6,618 nt of DNA from CAYXVU01 sp964468725 (GCA_964468725.1 CAYXVU010000298.1:1-6618); one strand, 5' to 3'. Shown: positions 1-6,446, counted from the stretch's first letter. Translations and numbers: made by a program. Notes: a model not told the origin generated them from the letters alone.

Positions 1-18
1 ATTGTTTTTTGCGGTGTC

Positions 19-22
19 GAGG
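19..22 (+). promoter_or_regulatory. Ribosome binding site of hsdR
   Basis: GAGG lies 7 bases before the ATG at 30. It favours this start over the upstream in-frame TTG at 9, which has only eight bases of sequence before it in this window. The resulting N-terminus, MTENEWLTRKQRID, resembles the usual start of HsdR proteins. Confidence 0.55.
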
Positions 23-266
23 CCGATATATGACAGAAAACGAATGGCTGACGAGGAAGCAGCGAATTGATCGTAAACTTCGCTCACTCAATCCCACGTG
101 GGAGATTATCCCGTTTCGGGAAGACTTGGATTTTTCTACTCTCACTCATCAGGCAGTTGAAGAGTTCCCTACTGAAAACGGCTTTGCGGATTATGCGCTC
201 TTTGTAAAAGGCAAGATGCTTGGCATCCTCGAAGCCAAGAAAGTCACAGTTGATCCTCAGAATGTT

Positions 267-273
267 TTAGAAC
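267..273 (+). repeat. Left copy of the 7-bp direct repeat flanking the insertion
   Basis: TTAGAAC at 267-273 is repeated exactly at 347-353, and identity stops on both sides (T266 versus C346, T274 versus A354). The repeat is either a 7-bp target duplication, or a 3-bp TTA duplication plus a chance match of the element end GAAC with the target. Confidence 0.75.
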
Positions 274-287
274 TCCTATCAAAATGA
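270..287 (+). repeat. Left terminal inverted repeat of the element in hsdR
   Basis: GAACTCCTATCAAAATGA pairs with the right arm at 329-346, with one mismatch (C273 opposite A343). Read in the hsdR frame, its last three bases are the TGA that ends the first hsdR fragment. Confidence 0.85.
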
Positions 288-328
288 GCAGGCATCTTGA
301 ATAATCGCCCGTAATTACGAGGGCGGGT

Positions 329-346
329 TCATTTTGATAGGAATTC
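329..346 (-). repeat. Right terminal inverted repeat of the element in hsdR
   Basis: TCATTTTGATAGGAATTC is the reverse complement of the left arm at 270-287 except at one position. Base 328 does not pair with base 288, so the perfect outer stem stops here. Confidence 0.85.
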
Positions 347-353
347 TTAGAAC
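347..353 (+). repeat. Right copy of the 7-bp direct repeat flanking the insertion
   Basis: This is the second TTAGAAC. The hsdR frame resumes here as Leu-Glu-Gln-Ala, matching Leu80-Glu81 at the left copy and continuing into the QxxxY motif. Confidence 0.75.
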
Positions 354-2803
354 AAGCCAAACGATACGCGAAAGACCTTTCTCAAGGCTCCGGCAATTGG
401 GATGGGTACAAAGTTCCTTTTCTCTACGCTTCAAATGGAGAAATCATCTGGTATCTGGACGCTAGACCCAGTAAGAAAATACAACGCAAAATCAGCAACT
501 TTCACACGCCCACTGCATTAGGAAGTTTCTTCACAACGAACCTTGCTAACGCTCACGAGTGGCTCAAAACCAATTCACCCGAAACGATTGAACGACTCAG
601 AGAGTATCAAACACGCGCGATTAGCAAGGTTGAAGAAAAGATTATTGATGGAAGGCGTGAATTGCTTGTGGCTATGGCGACGGGTACGGGCAAAACGTAT
701 ATGACCGTCGCACAGATTTATCGCTTGCTGGAATCGAAAGCGGCTCGTCGAATCCTTTTCCTCGTTGACCGTCGAGCCTTAGCCGCGCAAGCCGTCCGCG
801 AATTCGCAGCCTTCAACACTCCGCGCGGGAATAAGTTCAATCAAGAATATGAAGTCTATAGCCAGCGATTCAAACGAGAAGACTTCGAAGACGATGAGCC
901 TTTCAACGCAAACTTGTTACCAGATGCTTACCTGACCAATCCGGGCAACGCGCACACGTTCGTTTATATCTCTACGATTCAGCGCATGACGATCAATCTT
1001 TTCGGGCGCGAGAAGTCTTTCGCTCAGGATGCGTCTGACCCGGACTATGAAGATGACGCGAACAAATTAGACATTCCCATTCACGCTTTTGATGTCATCA
1101 TCGCTGACGAATGCCATCGTGGTTACACCTCGCAGGAAACAAACATCTGGCGTGAGGTTCTCAATCATTTCGATGCGGTCAAAATCGGACTCACCGCAAC
1201 GCCAGCCGCGCACACCGTCACACTATTTGGCGAGCCTGTCGCCCGTTACACCGTTGAAGAAGCTATTGCCGAGGGCTATCTCGTTGACTATGAGCCGGTG
1301 ACCATCAAATCAAATATCAAGATGAATGGTGTTTTCTTACGCGAAGGCGAGCAGGTCGGCAAGATCGATCCGGCAACCGGAGTTGAGACGTTTGACGAAC
1401 TCGAAGACGAGCGCGAATTTTCATCCGAAGAGATCGAGCGCAAAATCACCGCACTGGACAGCAATCGAAAAATCATCGAAGTGGTTGCCAAGTATGCATA
1501 TGAACACGAGCGCGAAACCGGACGTTTTCCGAAGATTTTGATCTTTGCCGTGAATGACATTCAGCACACCTCACACGCTGACCAACTCGTTAGGATTTGC
1601 CGCGAGGTCTTCAATCAAGGCGATGATTTCGTGCAGAAGATAACCGGCAATCCAAATGTTGATCGCCCGCTGCAAAAGATTCGAGAGTTTCGCAATCGCC
1701 CGAATCCCAAAATCGTCGTCACAGTTGATATGTTAAGCACCGGCGTTGATATACCGGCATTGGAATTCATCGTCTTTTTACGCCCGGTCAAATCACGCAT
1801 TTTGTGGGTGCAGATGCTCGGACGCGGCACAAGGCTTTGCCCGGAAATCAACAAATCAAAATTCACTTTGTTTGATTGCTTTGATGGCACTCTCTTCGCG
1901 TATTTTAAGAACACCAACGATTTCAAAATCGAGCCGCCGAGCAAAACGCCAACGCCGCTCGGACAGGTCATTGAAAACATCTGGCAAAATATCGAGCGCA
2001 GTTATAACACTGGCGTTTTAGTCAGACGGTTAAGCCGTATCGAAAAGAACATGACCGGCAAAGCCAGAGAGGAATTCGCCCGTTTCATTCCTGATGGCGA
2101 TATAGGGACGTTTACCAAACAATTGCCCGAACGTATCAAAAATGATTTCACAGCGACGCTCGCGCTTCTCCGAAACCCGGAGTTTCAAGGCTTGCTCATC
2201 AACTACGAACGGGCGAAAAATCCGTTTTGGGTGGCCTACGAAGCTGTAGACGAAGTTAGCTCGCGCCGTGTTGCGAGCTTCGGTCAGTTTGAAAAGCCCG
2301 AAGATTACCTTGAAGCCTTCTCGAAATTCGTCAAAGAGAATGCAGACAAAATCACGGCTTTGAAGATTCTGCTTGAACGTCCGAAAGAGTGGCGACCGCA
2401 AGCCCTCGAAGAGTTGCGAAAGAAACTCAGAGAAGGAAACTATACGGAAGACAAACTGCAAGACGCTCACCGCTTGGTTTATAACAAAGCCCTTGCGGAC
2501 ATCATCTCGATGGTCAAACACGCGGCCAAAGCCGAAGAGCCGATTTTGACGGCAGAGGAAAGAATCAGCCGCGCTTTTGATCGCATCACCGAAGACCGAA
2601 ACTTCAACGAAGAACAACAGCGATGGCTTGGGCTTATTAAAGAGCATCTGATGACTGGACTTTCGATTGATGAAGAAGATTTTGACTTAATCCCGATCTT
2701 CAGCAATCGCGGCGGCAAAGGCAAAGCGCGAAAAGTATTTGGCGAGCAGCTACCAAGATTGATCGAAGAACTGAATCAAGAGATAGCAGCGTAGAAATTC
2801 AAT

Positions 2804-3463
2804 ATGTCTGACATCGTAAATAAACTATGGGGACTCTGTCATACGCTCCGGCATGACGGCGTTGACTATGGCGATTACATCGAGCAACTGACTTACCTGC
2901 TCTTTCTCAAGATGGCTGATGAAAAAGGCGTTGCCATTCCGAAGGATTGCGACTGGGCGAGTCTCAAAGACCGCTCCGGCAATGACCTGACTGACCATTA
3001 CACAGAGATTCTTCGCAAGCTGCGCGAAACCTTCGGCTTGCTGCGCGACATCTTCGCGCAGTCCGTCCCGCGCTTCAACAATCCCGTCAACCTCAAACGG
3101 CTTATCACGATGATTGACGAAGAAGACTGGTCTTCGATGGATGTTGATGTGAAGGGCGCAGCCTTCGAAGGCTTGCTCGAAAAAGCTGCGAGCGAAGGCA
3201 AGAAAGGCGCGGGGCAATACTTCACGCCGCGCGTATTGATTCAATCTATCGTGCGCGTGATGAAGCCCGACCCGCGAGGCAAAAACGATTTCAAGATTTG
3301 CGATCCGGCTTGTGGTACGGGCGGCTTTCTGGTGTGCGCCTATGAATGGCTGATGGAAGTTTCGAAGGGGGTGTTAGACCGAAACGACGCTCATCGTTTT
3401 TGGATTTCGGCAATAGGTTTAACTCCATTGCACGTCTACCCTGATCGCAAGCCCCGTACCTAA
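2804..3463 (+). pseudogene. hsdM: Type I restriction-modification methylase subunit (HsdM), 3' truncated
   Basis: HsdM is the N6-adenine methyltransferase subunit of type I systems. The 219-codon frame holds the helical HsdM N-terminal domain (about 1-130), the QYFTP motif (138-142) and the SAM-binding motif DPACGTGGF (167-175). Family members run to roughly 480-550 residues, so more than half is missing, including the catalytic NPPF/Y motif. Family-like sequence appears to end near residues 191-195 (KGVLDRND, about 3380-3390). The next 25 or so residues up to the stop, rich in Pro and Arg near the end, do not look like HsdM. The start ATG lies 9 bases after the hsdR stop, without a good Shine-Dalgarno, which suggests translational coupling. 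No hsdS follows. Truncation is certain from length and missing motifs, but the exact breakpoint is an estimate. Confidence 0.9.
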
Positions 3464-3659
3464 GCGATTTTGCTGAATTTTCATAGACTTAGCCTGTCTG
3501 ATTCGGACGTAAACCGCAGCAATTCAATGGCAGGCGGTGCAGGAAAAGCGAATCATCAAGTAGAACAGGGCTTTGGCGCACCTCTCAGATGGCAACCTCC
3601 GCATCGCGCACGGAGCGACTGAGCCAAACAGGGGACGGCTCGTTGCCGCAGCTTTTCAC
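3386..3659. other. Non-coding junction segment downstream of truncated hsdM
   Basis: From roughly the hsdM break to the lipocalin stop codon I find no convincing gene on either strand; the short open frames there have no recognisable motif. I see no HsdM or HsdS remnant in any frame and no clear transposon ends. A 5-bp GAGCC/GGCTC inverted repeat lies near 3621-3641 but has no T tract on either side. The segment probably marks where a deletion or insertion removed the rest of the hsd operon. Its left limit is approximate. Confidence 0.5.
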
Positions 3660-4214
3660 TCAAGAAGATTGCCTCGTCCTGATTACTTGCGTCACATCGA
3701 ACCCGGCTGCCGCAGCTTTCTCAATCACTCTCTTGTATATCGCTTCTTCCATCTGCGGCGTGCGTGACAGTATCCATAAGTAGTTTCGATCCGGGGTTCC
3801 GACAACGGCATAGCTGTAGTCTTCCGCAAGCTCAATGATCCAATAATCTCCCCATACAAAGGGCAGCCATGACAACCACGAGGGGGCGAATCGCACTTTC
3901 AACTTCGAGTTGGGGCCGTTCTGATTTGCCAGTCGCCCCTTCCCTTCCGCCCGGTTGATCTGGCCATCTGACTTACGGCACTGATTGACAACTTTCAACC
4001 GGCCTCCTTCCAAAAGCGAGTAGGTAGCGATAACCTCCCCGGCACAACCCTTCTGAAACCGATTGGGTAAGCGTGCAATCTCGTACCATTTGCCGCTGTA
4101 TCGGGAAAAGTCTACCGAAGGTACGACCTGCAAGACTTTACCCTCTTTATCCTTTCCTCTCGACATCGTGGAAGCACACAACAAAATGAAAGCGAGAATA
4201 AAAGCCTTTTTCAT
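3660..4214 (-). CDS. blc: Secreted Blc-family lipocalin
   Basis: This is a bacterial lipocalin, an eight-stranded barrel that binds fatty acids or lysophospholipids at the cell envelope, often linked to envelope stress or membrane repair. The 184-residue protein starts with MKKAFILAFILLCAS, a Sec-type signal peptide. The first lipocalin signature is GKWYEIARLPN (41-51). The late Blc-type signature, YAVVG then YLWILSRTP, lies at 135-153. Cys57 and Cys79 could form a disulfide. A strong AAAGGAG 7 bases upstream fixes ATG 4214 as the start; the same frame stays open upstream to 4355, but that extension does not resemble lipocalins. Cys13 lies in the signal peptide in an ILLC context, which is not a standard lipobox, so a lipoprotein form is doubtful although many Blc proteins are lipoproteins. 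The gene is divergent from the deaminase gene. The family is confident; the ligand is unknown. Confidence 0.92.
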   Translation of the reverse strand: MKKAFILAFILLCASTMSRGKDKEGKVLQVVPSVDFSRYSGKWYEIARLPNRFQKGCAGEVIATYSLLEGGRLKVVNQCRKSDGQINRAEGKGRLANQNGPNSKLKVRFAPSWLSWLPFVWGDYWIIELAEDYSYAVVGTPDRNYLWILSRTPQMEEAIYKRVIEKAAAAGFDVTQVIRTRQSS

Positions 4215-4221
4215 CCTCCAA

Positions 4222-4228
4222 CTCCTTT
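4222..4228 (-). promoter_or_regulatory. Ribosome binding site of the lipocalin gene
   Basis: On the - strand AAAGGAG sits 7 bases before ATG 4214. It decides the start against upstream in-frame codons and places the hydrophobic signal peptide at the N-terminus. Confidence 0.8.
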
Positions 4229-4248
4229 CCCAGTATGGTTCTGCCTGA

Positions 4249-4254
4249 ATTATA
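4249..4254 (-). promoter_or_regulatory. Candidate -10 box for the lipocalin gene
   Basis: The - strand reads a perfect TATAAT here, 34 bases before the lipocalin ATG, predicting a short leader of roughly 28 bases. No good TTGACA-like box lies 16-19 bases upstream, so an activator or an alternative sigma factor may be needed, or the match may be fortuitous. Confidence 0.5.
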
Positions 4255-4334
4255 CTACGTAAGCGGTTGGATAGGCGCGCGATGCCAAACAGGTGCGGAT
4301 AGCAAGAGACATAGCATTTCACAGATGTAATTAC

Positions 4335-4374
4335 TGCCCTTTGCTGAAGGGGCAAGCGGCTCTTTTGAGAAGAG
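4335..4374 (+). promoter_or_regulatory. Two hairpins in the deaminase leader, the second covering the ribosome binding site
   Basis: Hairpin 1 (4335-4354) pairs TGCCCTTT with AAGGGGCA around a GCTG loop, 8 pairs including one G-U. Hairpin 2 (4360-4374) pairs CTCTT with AAGAG around TTGAG. The right arm of hairpin 2 overlaps the Shine-Dalgarno AGAGG (4371-4375), which lies 10 bases before ATG 4386. Folding could therefore limit translation initiation. The structures are visible in the sequence; a regulatory role is inference, and hairpin 2 is short. No known riboswitch class is recognised. Confidence 0.3.
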
Positions 4375-4385
4375 GTCTCTACATC

Positions 4386-4841
4386 ATGACAAACGAATCA
4401 TCGTATAGAGCAATGTTAGAAGTCGCCATCGAGGAAGCTCGCCTAGGTTTGAGCGAAGGCGGCATCCCGATTGGCGCTGCACTATTCGATGTTTCCGGCC
4501 AACTGCTCGGACGCGGCCATAATCGCAGAGTGCAAGAAGGCGACCCTTCCATGCACGCCGAGACGGACGCATTTCGCAAGGCTGGAAGGCAGCGTACCTA
4601 CACCGACAAGATCATCGTTACGACCTTAGCGCCGTGTTGGTATTGCAGCGGATTAGTCCGGCAATTCAGGATCGGCACGGTAGTCGTAGGCGAGTCAACG
4701 AACTTTTCAGGAGGGGTCGCCTGGCTAAGAGAGTGTGGCGTCCGAGTGGTAGAGTTGAATTCTCCCGAATGCACAGAGATGCTGAGTCGCTACATCAGCG
4801 CGAACCCGGAAGTATGGAACGAAGATATTGGCGAAGGATAG
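4386..4841 (+). CDS. Cytosine deaminase, yeast Fcy1-like (CDA superfamily)
   Basis: This 151-residue protein belongs to the zinc-dependent cytidine/deoxycytidylate deaminase superfamily. The zinc site and catalytic Glu are His57-Ala-Glu59 and Pro83-Cys84-x2-Cys87. Beyond these motifs it follows yeast cytosine deaminase Fcy1 closely: GGIPIGAAL (25-33), LGRGHN (41-46), VVGES.NF near the middle and the C-terminal tail W144-N-E-D147-IGE, which in Fcy1 contributes Trp and Asp to the cytosine pocket. Likely role: conversion of cytosine to uracil in the cytoplasm for pyrimidine salvage. It differs from Fcy1 in having HAE rather than HGE, and it is unrelated to E. coli CodA, an amidohydrolase. The frame is open upstream to 4293, but ATG 4386 follows AGAGG and gives a family-typical N-terminus and length (Fcy1 is 158 residues). 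Substrate by similarity only; guanine or another nucleobase is possible. Confidence 0.88.
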   Translation: MTNESSYRAMLEVAIEEARLGLSEGGIPIGAALFDVSGQLLGRGHNRRVQEGDPSMHAETDAFRKAGRQRTYTDKIIVTTLAPCWYCSGLVRQFRIGTVVVGESTNFSGGVAWLRECGVRVVELNSPECTEMLSRYISANPEVWNEDIGEG

Positions 4842-4909
4842 AAGCGGCAAAGACCGGCAGTTGGGAATCGAAGGGTGGTCAACCAACCGCTAACGAGGCG
4901 CGAAAACTC

Positions 4910-4935
4910 AAAGAGAGAACAAGCTGTCTCTTTTT
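4910..4935 (+). terminator. Possible weak terminator downstream of the deaminase
   Basis: AAAGAGA (4910-4916) pairs with TCTCTTT (4927-4933) around a 10-base loop and runs into a TTTTT tract (4931-4935). The stem is A/U-rich and the loop large, so intrinsic termination would be weak. The position, about 70 bases after the deaminase stop, is suitable. Confidence 0.35.
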
Positions 4936-5022
4936 GCTCCCTTGCGCTTGTCTGCCTGGGTGGTCGGAAAATCACTTGCCTTTTCAACCTGCTCTTCCCT
5001 GATCGCCCGCTCGAAGCAATGC

Positions 5023-5051
5023 TTGATCGCGTTATCGAGATGTGTTACAAA
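5023..5051 (+). promoter_or_regulatory. Possible sigma-70-type promoter for the zinc-ribbon membrane protein
   Basis: TTGATC (5023-5028) and TACAAA (5046-5051) are separated by exactly 17 bases, each matching the consensus at four of six positions. Transcription would start near 5058, about 50 bases before ATG 5109. The matches are moderate and could arise by chance. Confidence 0.3.
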
Positions 5052-5079
5052 CGGGCGCGAAGGTCGGCATTTTGACCAC

Positions 5080-5099
5080 AAGGAACGTAAAGGAACGTT
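5080..5099 (+). repeat. 10-bp tandem duplication in the leader of the zinc-ribbon gene
   Basis: AAGGAACGTA is followed directly by AAGGAACGTT, so nine of ten bases repeat. Each copy contains an AAGGA, a Shine-Dalgarno-like motif. The nearer one (5090-5094) ends 14 bases before ATG 5109, longer than usual spacing. No better ribosome binding site is visible. Confidence 0.5.
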
Positions 5100-5108
5100 A
5101 GAGTCCCT

Positions 5109-5540
5109 ATGTCTTCATCCAACAAAGTCTGCCCACAATGCGGGTTGCCGGTCGAGATCGGACTAGCCAATTGCAAATACTGCGGCGGGCAAATCGGCAC
5201 CATGTTCTCACCCGACGCGCCGCCCTTGCCCAGTCCGAAAGCCAACGCCCATCAACGACTCCGTTCAGACATCAATCACTTTCAGCAAATCGAGAAGGCT
5301 CAGGAACGTTCCAATACGGCGGTGATCTTCGGGCTGATTAGTTTTTTTTGTGTTGGCATTGGCTTTCTGACTAGTCTGATCGCCATCTATTTCGGCTTCT
5401 CATCGCGCCGCACTCTGAAAGACTACCACATCGAAGAGGGGCAAGGCTCCGCTCTGGCCGGTCTGATCATCGGCATCCTCGCCTTGGTTGCGCAGATTTG
5501 TTATGTGATCTACATCGTCAAGATCGGCATACCCTTCTAA
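5109..5540 (+). CDS. Zinc-ribbon protein with two membrane helices (DUF4190-like)
   Basis: The 143-residue protein has three parts. An N-terminal zinc ribbon uses Cys8-x2-Cys11 and Cys22-x2-Cys25. A Pro-rich then charged linker covers about 34-68. The C-terminal membrane module has hydrophobic segments near 72-97 and 115-137, joined by a short polar loop with the RRTLKDY...GQGSALAGLIIG pattern typical of DUF4190-type small membrane proteins. The ribbon probably faces the cytoplasm. The biochemical role of this architecture is unknown, and I assign none. The start is secure because an in-frame stop at 5088-5090 precedes it and no other start codon lies between. The gene converges with the methyltransferase gene, and a single base separates the two stop codons. 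Confident as a gene and as to architecture; function unknown. Confidence 0.85.
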   Translation: MSSSNKVCPQCGLPVEIGLANCKYCGGQIGTMFSPDAPPLPSPKANAHQRLRSDINHFQQIEKAQERSNTAVIFGLISFFCVGIGFLTSLIAIYFGFSSRRTLKDYHIEEGQGSALAGLIIGILALVAQICYVIYIVKIGIPF

Positions 5541-5541
5541 A

Positions 5542-6366
5542 TTATCGCACCCCGGTTATCAGCGTCGCTTTAATCGAAACATCGAATGGCGCACCGTGGC
5601 GTTCGTCGTCAATGAGTTTGACGAGGAGGCTCAGAACCTCTTCGCGTCGCGCGGCAGGTACGATGCCCAGCCAATCGGTGAGAAAGATGTCCTTGATAAT
5701 CGGCGATGTAATGAACTCTTCGCCGCTGGCAAAGAGAAACTCTTCCTTCTTGCTGAAGGTCTCTATGTGCATCAGGCCAGCGTCTTCTGCCATCGTTCGC
5801 GCATCGGAGATGGTCAACCGCTCGTTAATCAGCCGCTCCAACTGACTCCAACTCTCGTCAATCAGACCGCAGTTCAACAGCGCCTCCCAATAGATCGAAA
5901 AGAGTTCATCGAAGCTGCCATGGATGGTGATCTTTAGCACAACGCGCCCGCCAGGCTGAGTGACCCGCATCATCTCATCAAGAATCGCTTCGCTCTCAGC
6001 CGAGCTAACCATCGAAGCATCGCCAATCACCAACTCGAAGGCTCCAGTTGAAAACGGCAGATCGTTCGCCTCACCCTCTTCGAAGGTCACGGCGTCATTC
6101 TTTTTAATCTGCGCTTTCGCGCGCGCGATCTCGATGCGTTCGGCGCTCGGGTCAATGCCGATGATTTCGCCTCTGCCGCGCAGACGTTCGGCGATTTCAA
6201 TCGTGTGCGCGCCGGTTCCACAGTTGACATCCAAGATGATGCCTTCATTTGGCAGTTTGAGCGCCTCGTTGACCAACGTGTCGAAGCGATCACGCCAATC
6301 GGGCGTAATCATCAGATCGTAGCGATAGGCTAAGTCTTTTTCTTCGCTCATACGGTGTGCCGCCAT
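5542..6366 (-). CDS. Class I SAM-dependent methyltransferase, substrate unknown
   Basis: This soluble protein of about 274 residues has the Rossmann-fold methyltransferase core. Motif I is LDVNCGTG (45-52), the strand-2 acidic residue is Asp72 in GIDPS (70-74), the EANDLPF region (99-105) matches the position that contacts the adenine of SAM, and VTQPGGRVVL is the usual strand after the core helix. Sequence after about residue 150 is mixed helical and probably forms the substrate lid; I cannot infer the substrate. Related proteins methylate small molecules such as quinone precursors or lipids. Start choice is uncertain: GTG 6390, ATG 6366 and ATG 6351 are all in frame. ATG 6366 is preferred because GGTGAG ends 9 bases before it, while ATG 6351 has no Shine-Dalgarno. 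In motif I, Asn48 replaces the small residue common there, which is unlikely to abolish binding. Confidence 0.85.
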   Translation of the reverse strand: MAAHRMSEEKDLAYRYDLMITPDWRDRFDTLVNEALKLPNEGIILDVNCGTGAHTIEIAERLRGRGEIIGIDPSAERIEIARAKAQIKKNDAVTFEEGEANDLPFSTGAFELVIGDASMVSSAESEAILDEMMRVTQPGGRVVLKITIHGSFDELFSIYWEALLNCGLIDESWSQLERLINERLTISDARTMAEDAGLMHIETFSKKEEFLFASGEEFITSPIIKDIFLTDWLGIVPAARREEVLSLLVKLIDDERHGAPFDVSIKATLITGVR

Positions 6367-6446
6367 GATAGCACGCTCACCAACCGACACGAAGGCAACG
6401 CCCCCCGCTTTCTTTCGCGCCTCATTTCTGCTTTATTGACTGGGCA

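Larger units (their letters stand above)
270..346. mobile_element. Small MITE-like palindromic element inserted in hsdR
   Basis: This 77-bp segment has 18-bp terminal inverted repeats, GAACTCCTATCAAAATGA on the left and the complement of GAATTCCTATCAAAATGA on the right, matching at 17 of 18 positions. An internal stem CGCCC (306-310) / GGGCG (321-325) encloses a loop containing the palindrome CGTAATTACG (310-319). No protein is encoded, so any movement would need a transposase supplied in trans. The duplicated target can be read as TTA with a 77-bp element, or as TTAGAAC with a 73-bp element; the inverted repeats are more symmetric under the first reading. Removing one 80-bp unit restores hsdR exactly, which is the strongest evidence for insertion. 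The + strand carries stops in all three frames. I cannot assign a transposase family. A REP-like or other hairpin repeat is an alternative, but the flanking duplication favours transposition. Confidence 0.8.
30..2794 (+). pseudogene. hsdR: Type I restriction enzyme R subunit (HsdR), interrupted by an 80-bp insertion
   Basis: HsdR is the motor and nuclease subunit of type I restriction enzymes; with HsdM and HsdS it translocates and cuts unmodified DNA. The gene reads from ATG 30 to a TGA at 285-287, then resumes in another frame from 347 to the stop at 2792-2794. Deleting 80 bp restores one 894-residue frame, a normal size for an EcoEI-like HsdR. Reconstructed residues: nuclease D54 and E68-A-K70, QxxxY motif Q82-Y86, Walker A ATGTGKT 190-196, DECH box 333-336, TATP 362-365, STGVD near 543-547, QMLGRGTR 568-575, then an EcoEI-type C-terminal region (about 720-890). 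The insertion separates ExK from QxxxY. A GAGG at 19-22 supports ATG 30 over the TTG at 9. Downstream of the insertion no in-frame ATG occurs before 674, inside Walker A, so re-initiation would yield no nuclease. The remaining frame is otherwise undamaged, which suggests a fairly recent disruption. Confidence 0.93.

Noticed and set aside
270..346. The interruption of hsdR as an intron, intein or programmed frameshift site
   Set aside because: At 77-80 bp it is far too short for a self-splicing intron or intein. It carries an in-frame stop, lacks a slippery sequence, and has clear inverted repeats with flanking duplication, which point to insertion.
270..346. The hsdR palindrome as an intrinsic terminator
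   Set aside because: The hairpins are followed by mixed sequence rather than a T tract, and the position inside a formerly continuous gene is better explained by insertion. Some polar effect on transcription is still possible.
1288..2724. Long open frames on the - strand and in other + frames inside hsdR, including 2030-2647
   Set aside because: They are out-of-frame shadows of the HsdR coding sequence; the HsdR motifs are unambiguous and the shadow proteins show no recognisable domain.
2825..3244. Open frame of 139 codons on the - strand opposite hsdM
   Set aside because: It mirrors the conserved HsdM N-terminal domain and has no motif of its own.
3573..3783. Overlapping short + strand open frames near the lipocalin 3' end
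   Set aside because: They overlap the lipocalin gene or the junction segment, lack ribosome binding sites and show no recognisable domain.
4634..5002. A 122-codon + strand frame overlapping the deaminase end
   Set aside because: It begins inside the deaminase zinc motif in another frame and is Arg-rich and motif-free, as expected for a shadow.
5596..6322. Open + strand frames opposite the methyltransferase gene
   Set aside because: The - strand frame contains clear SAM-binding motifs in order; the opposite frames have none.
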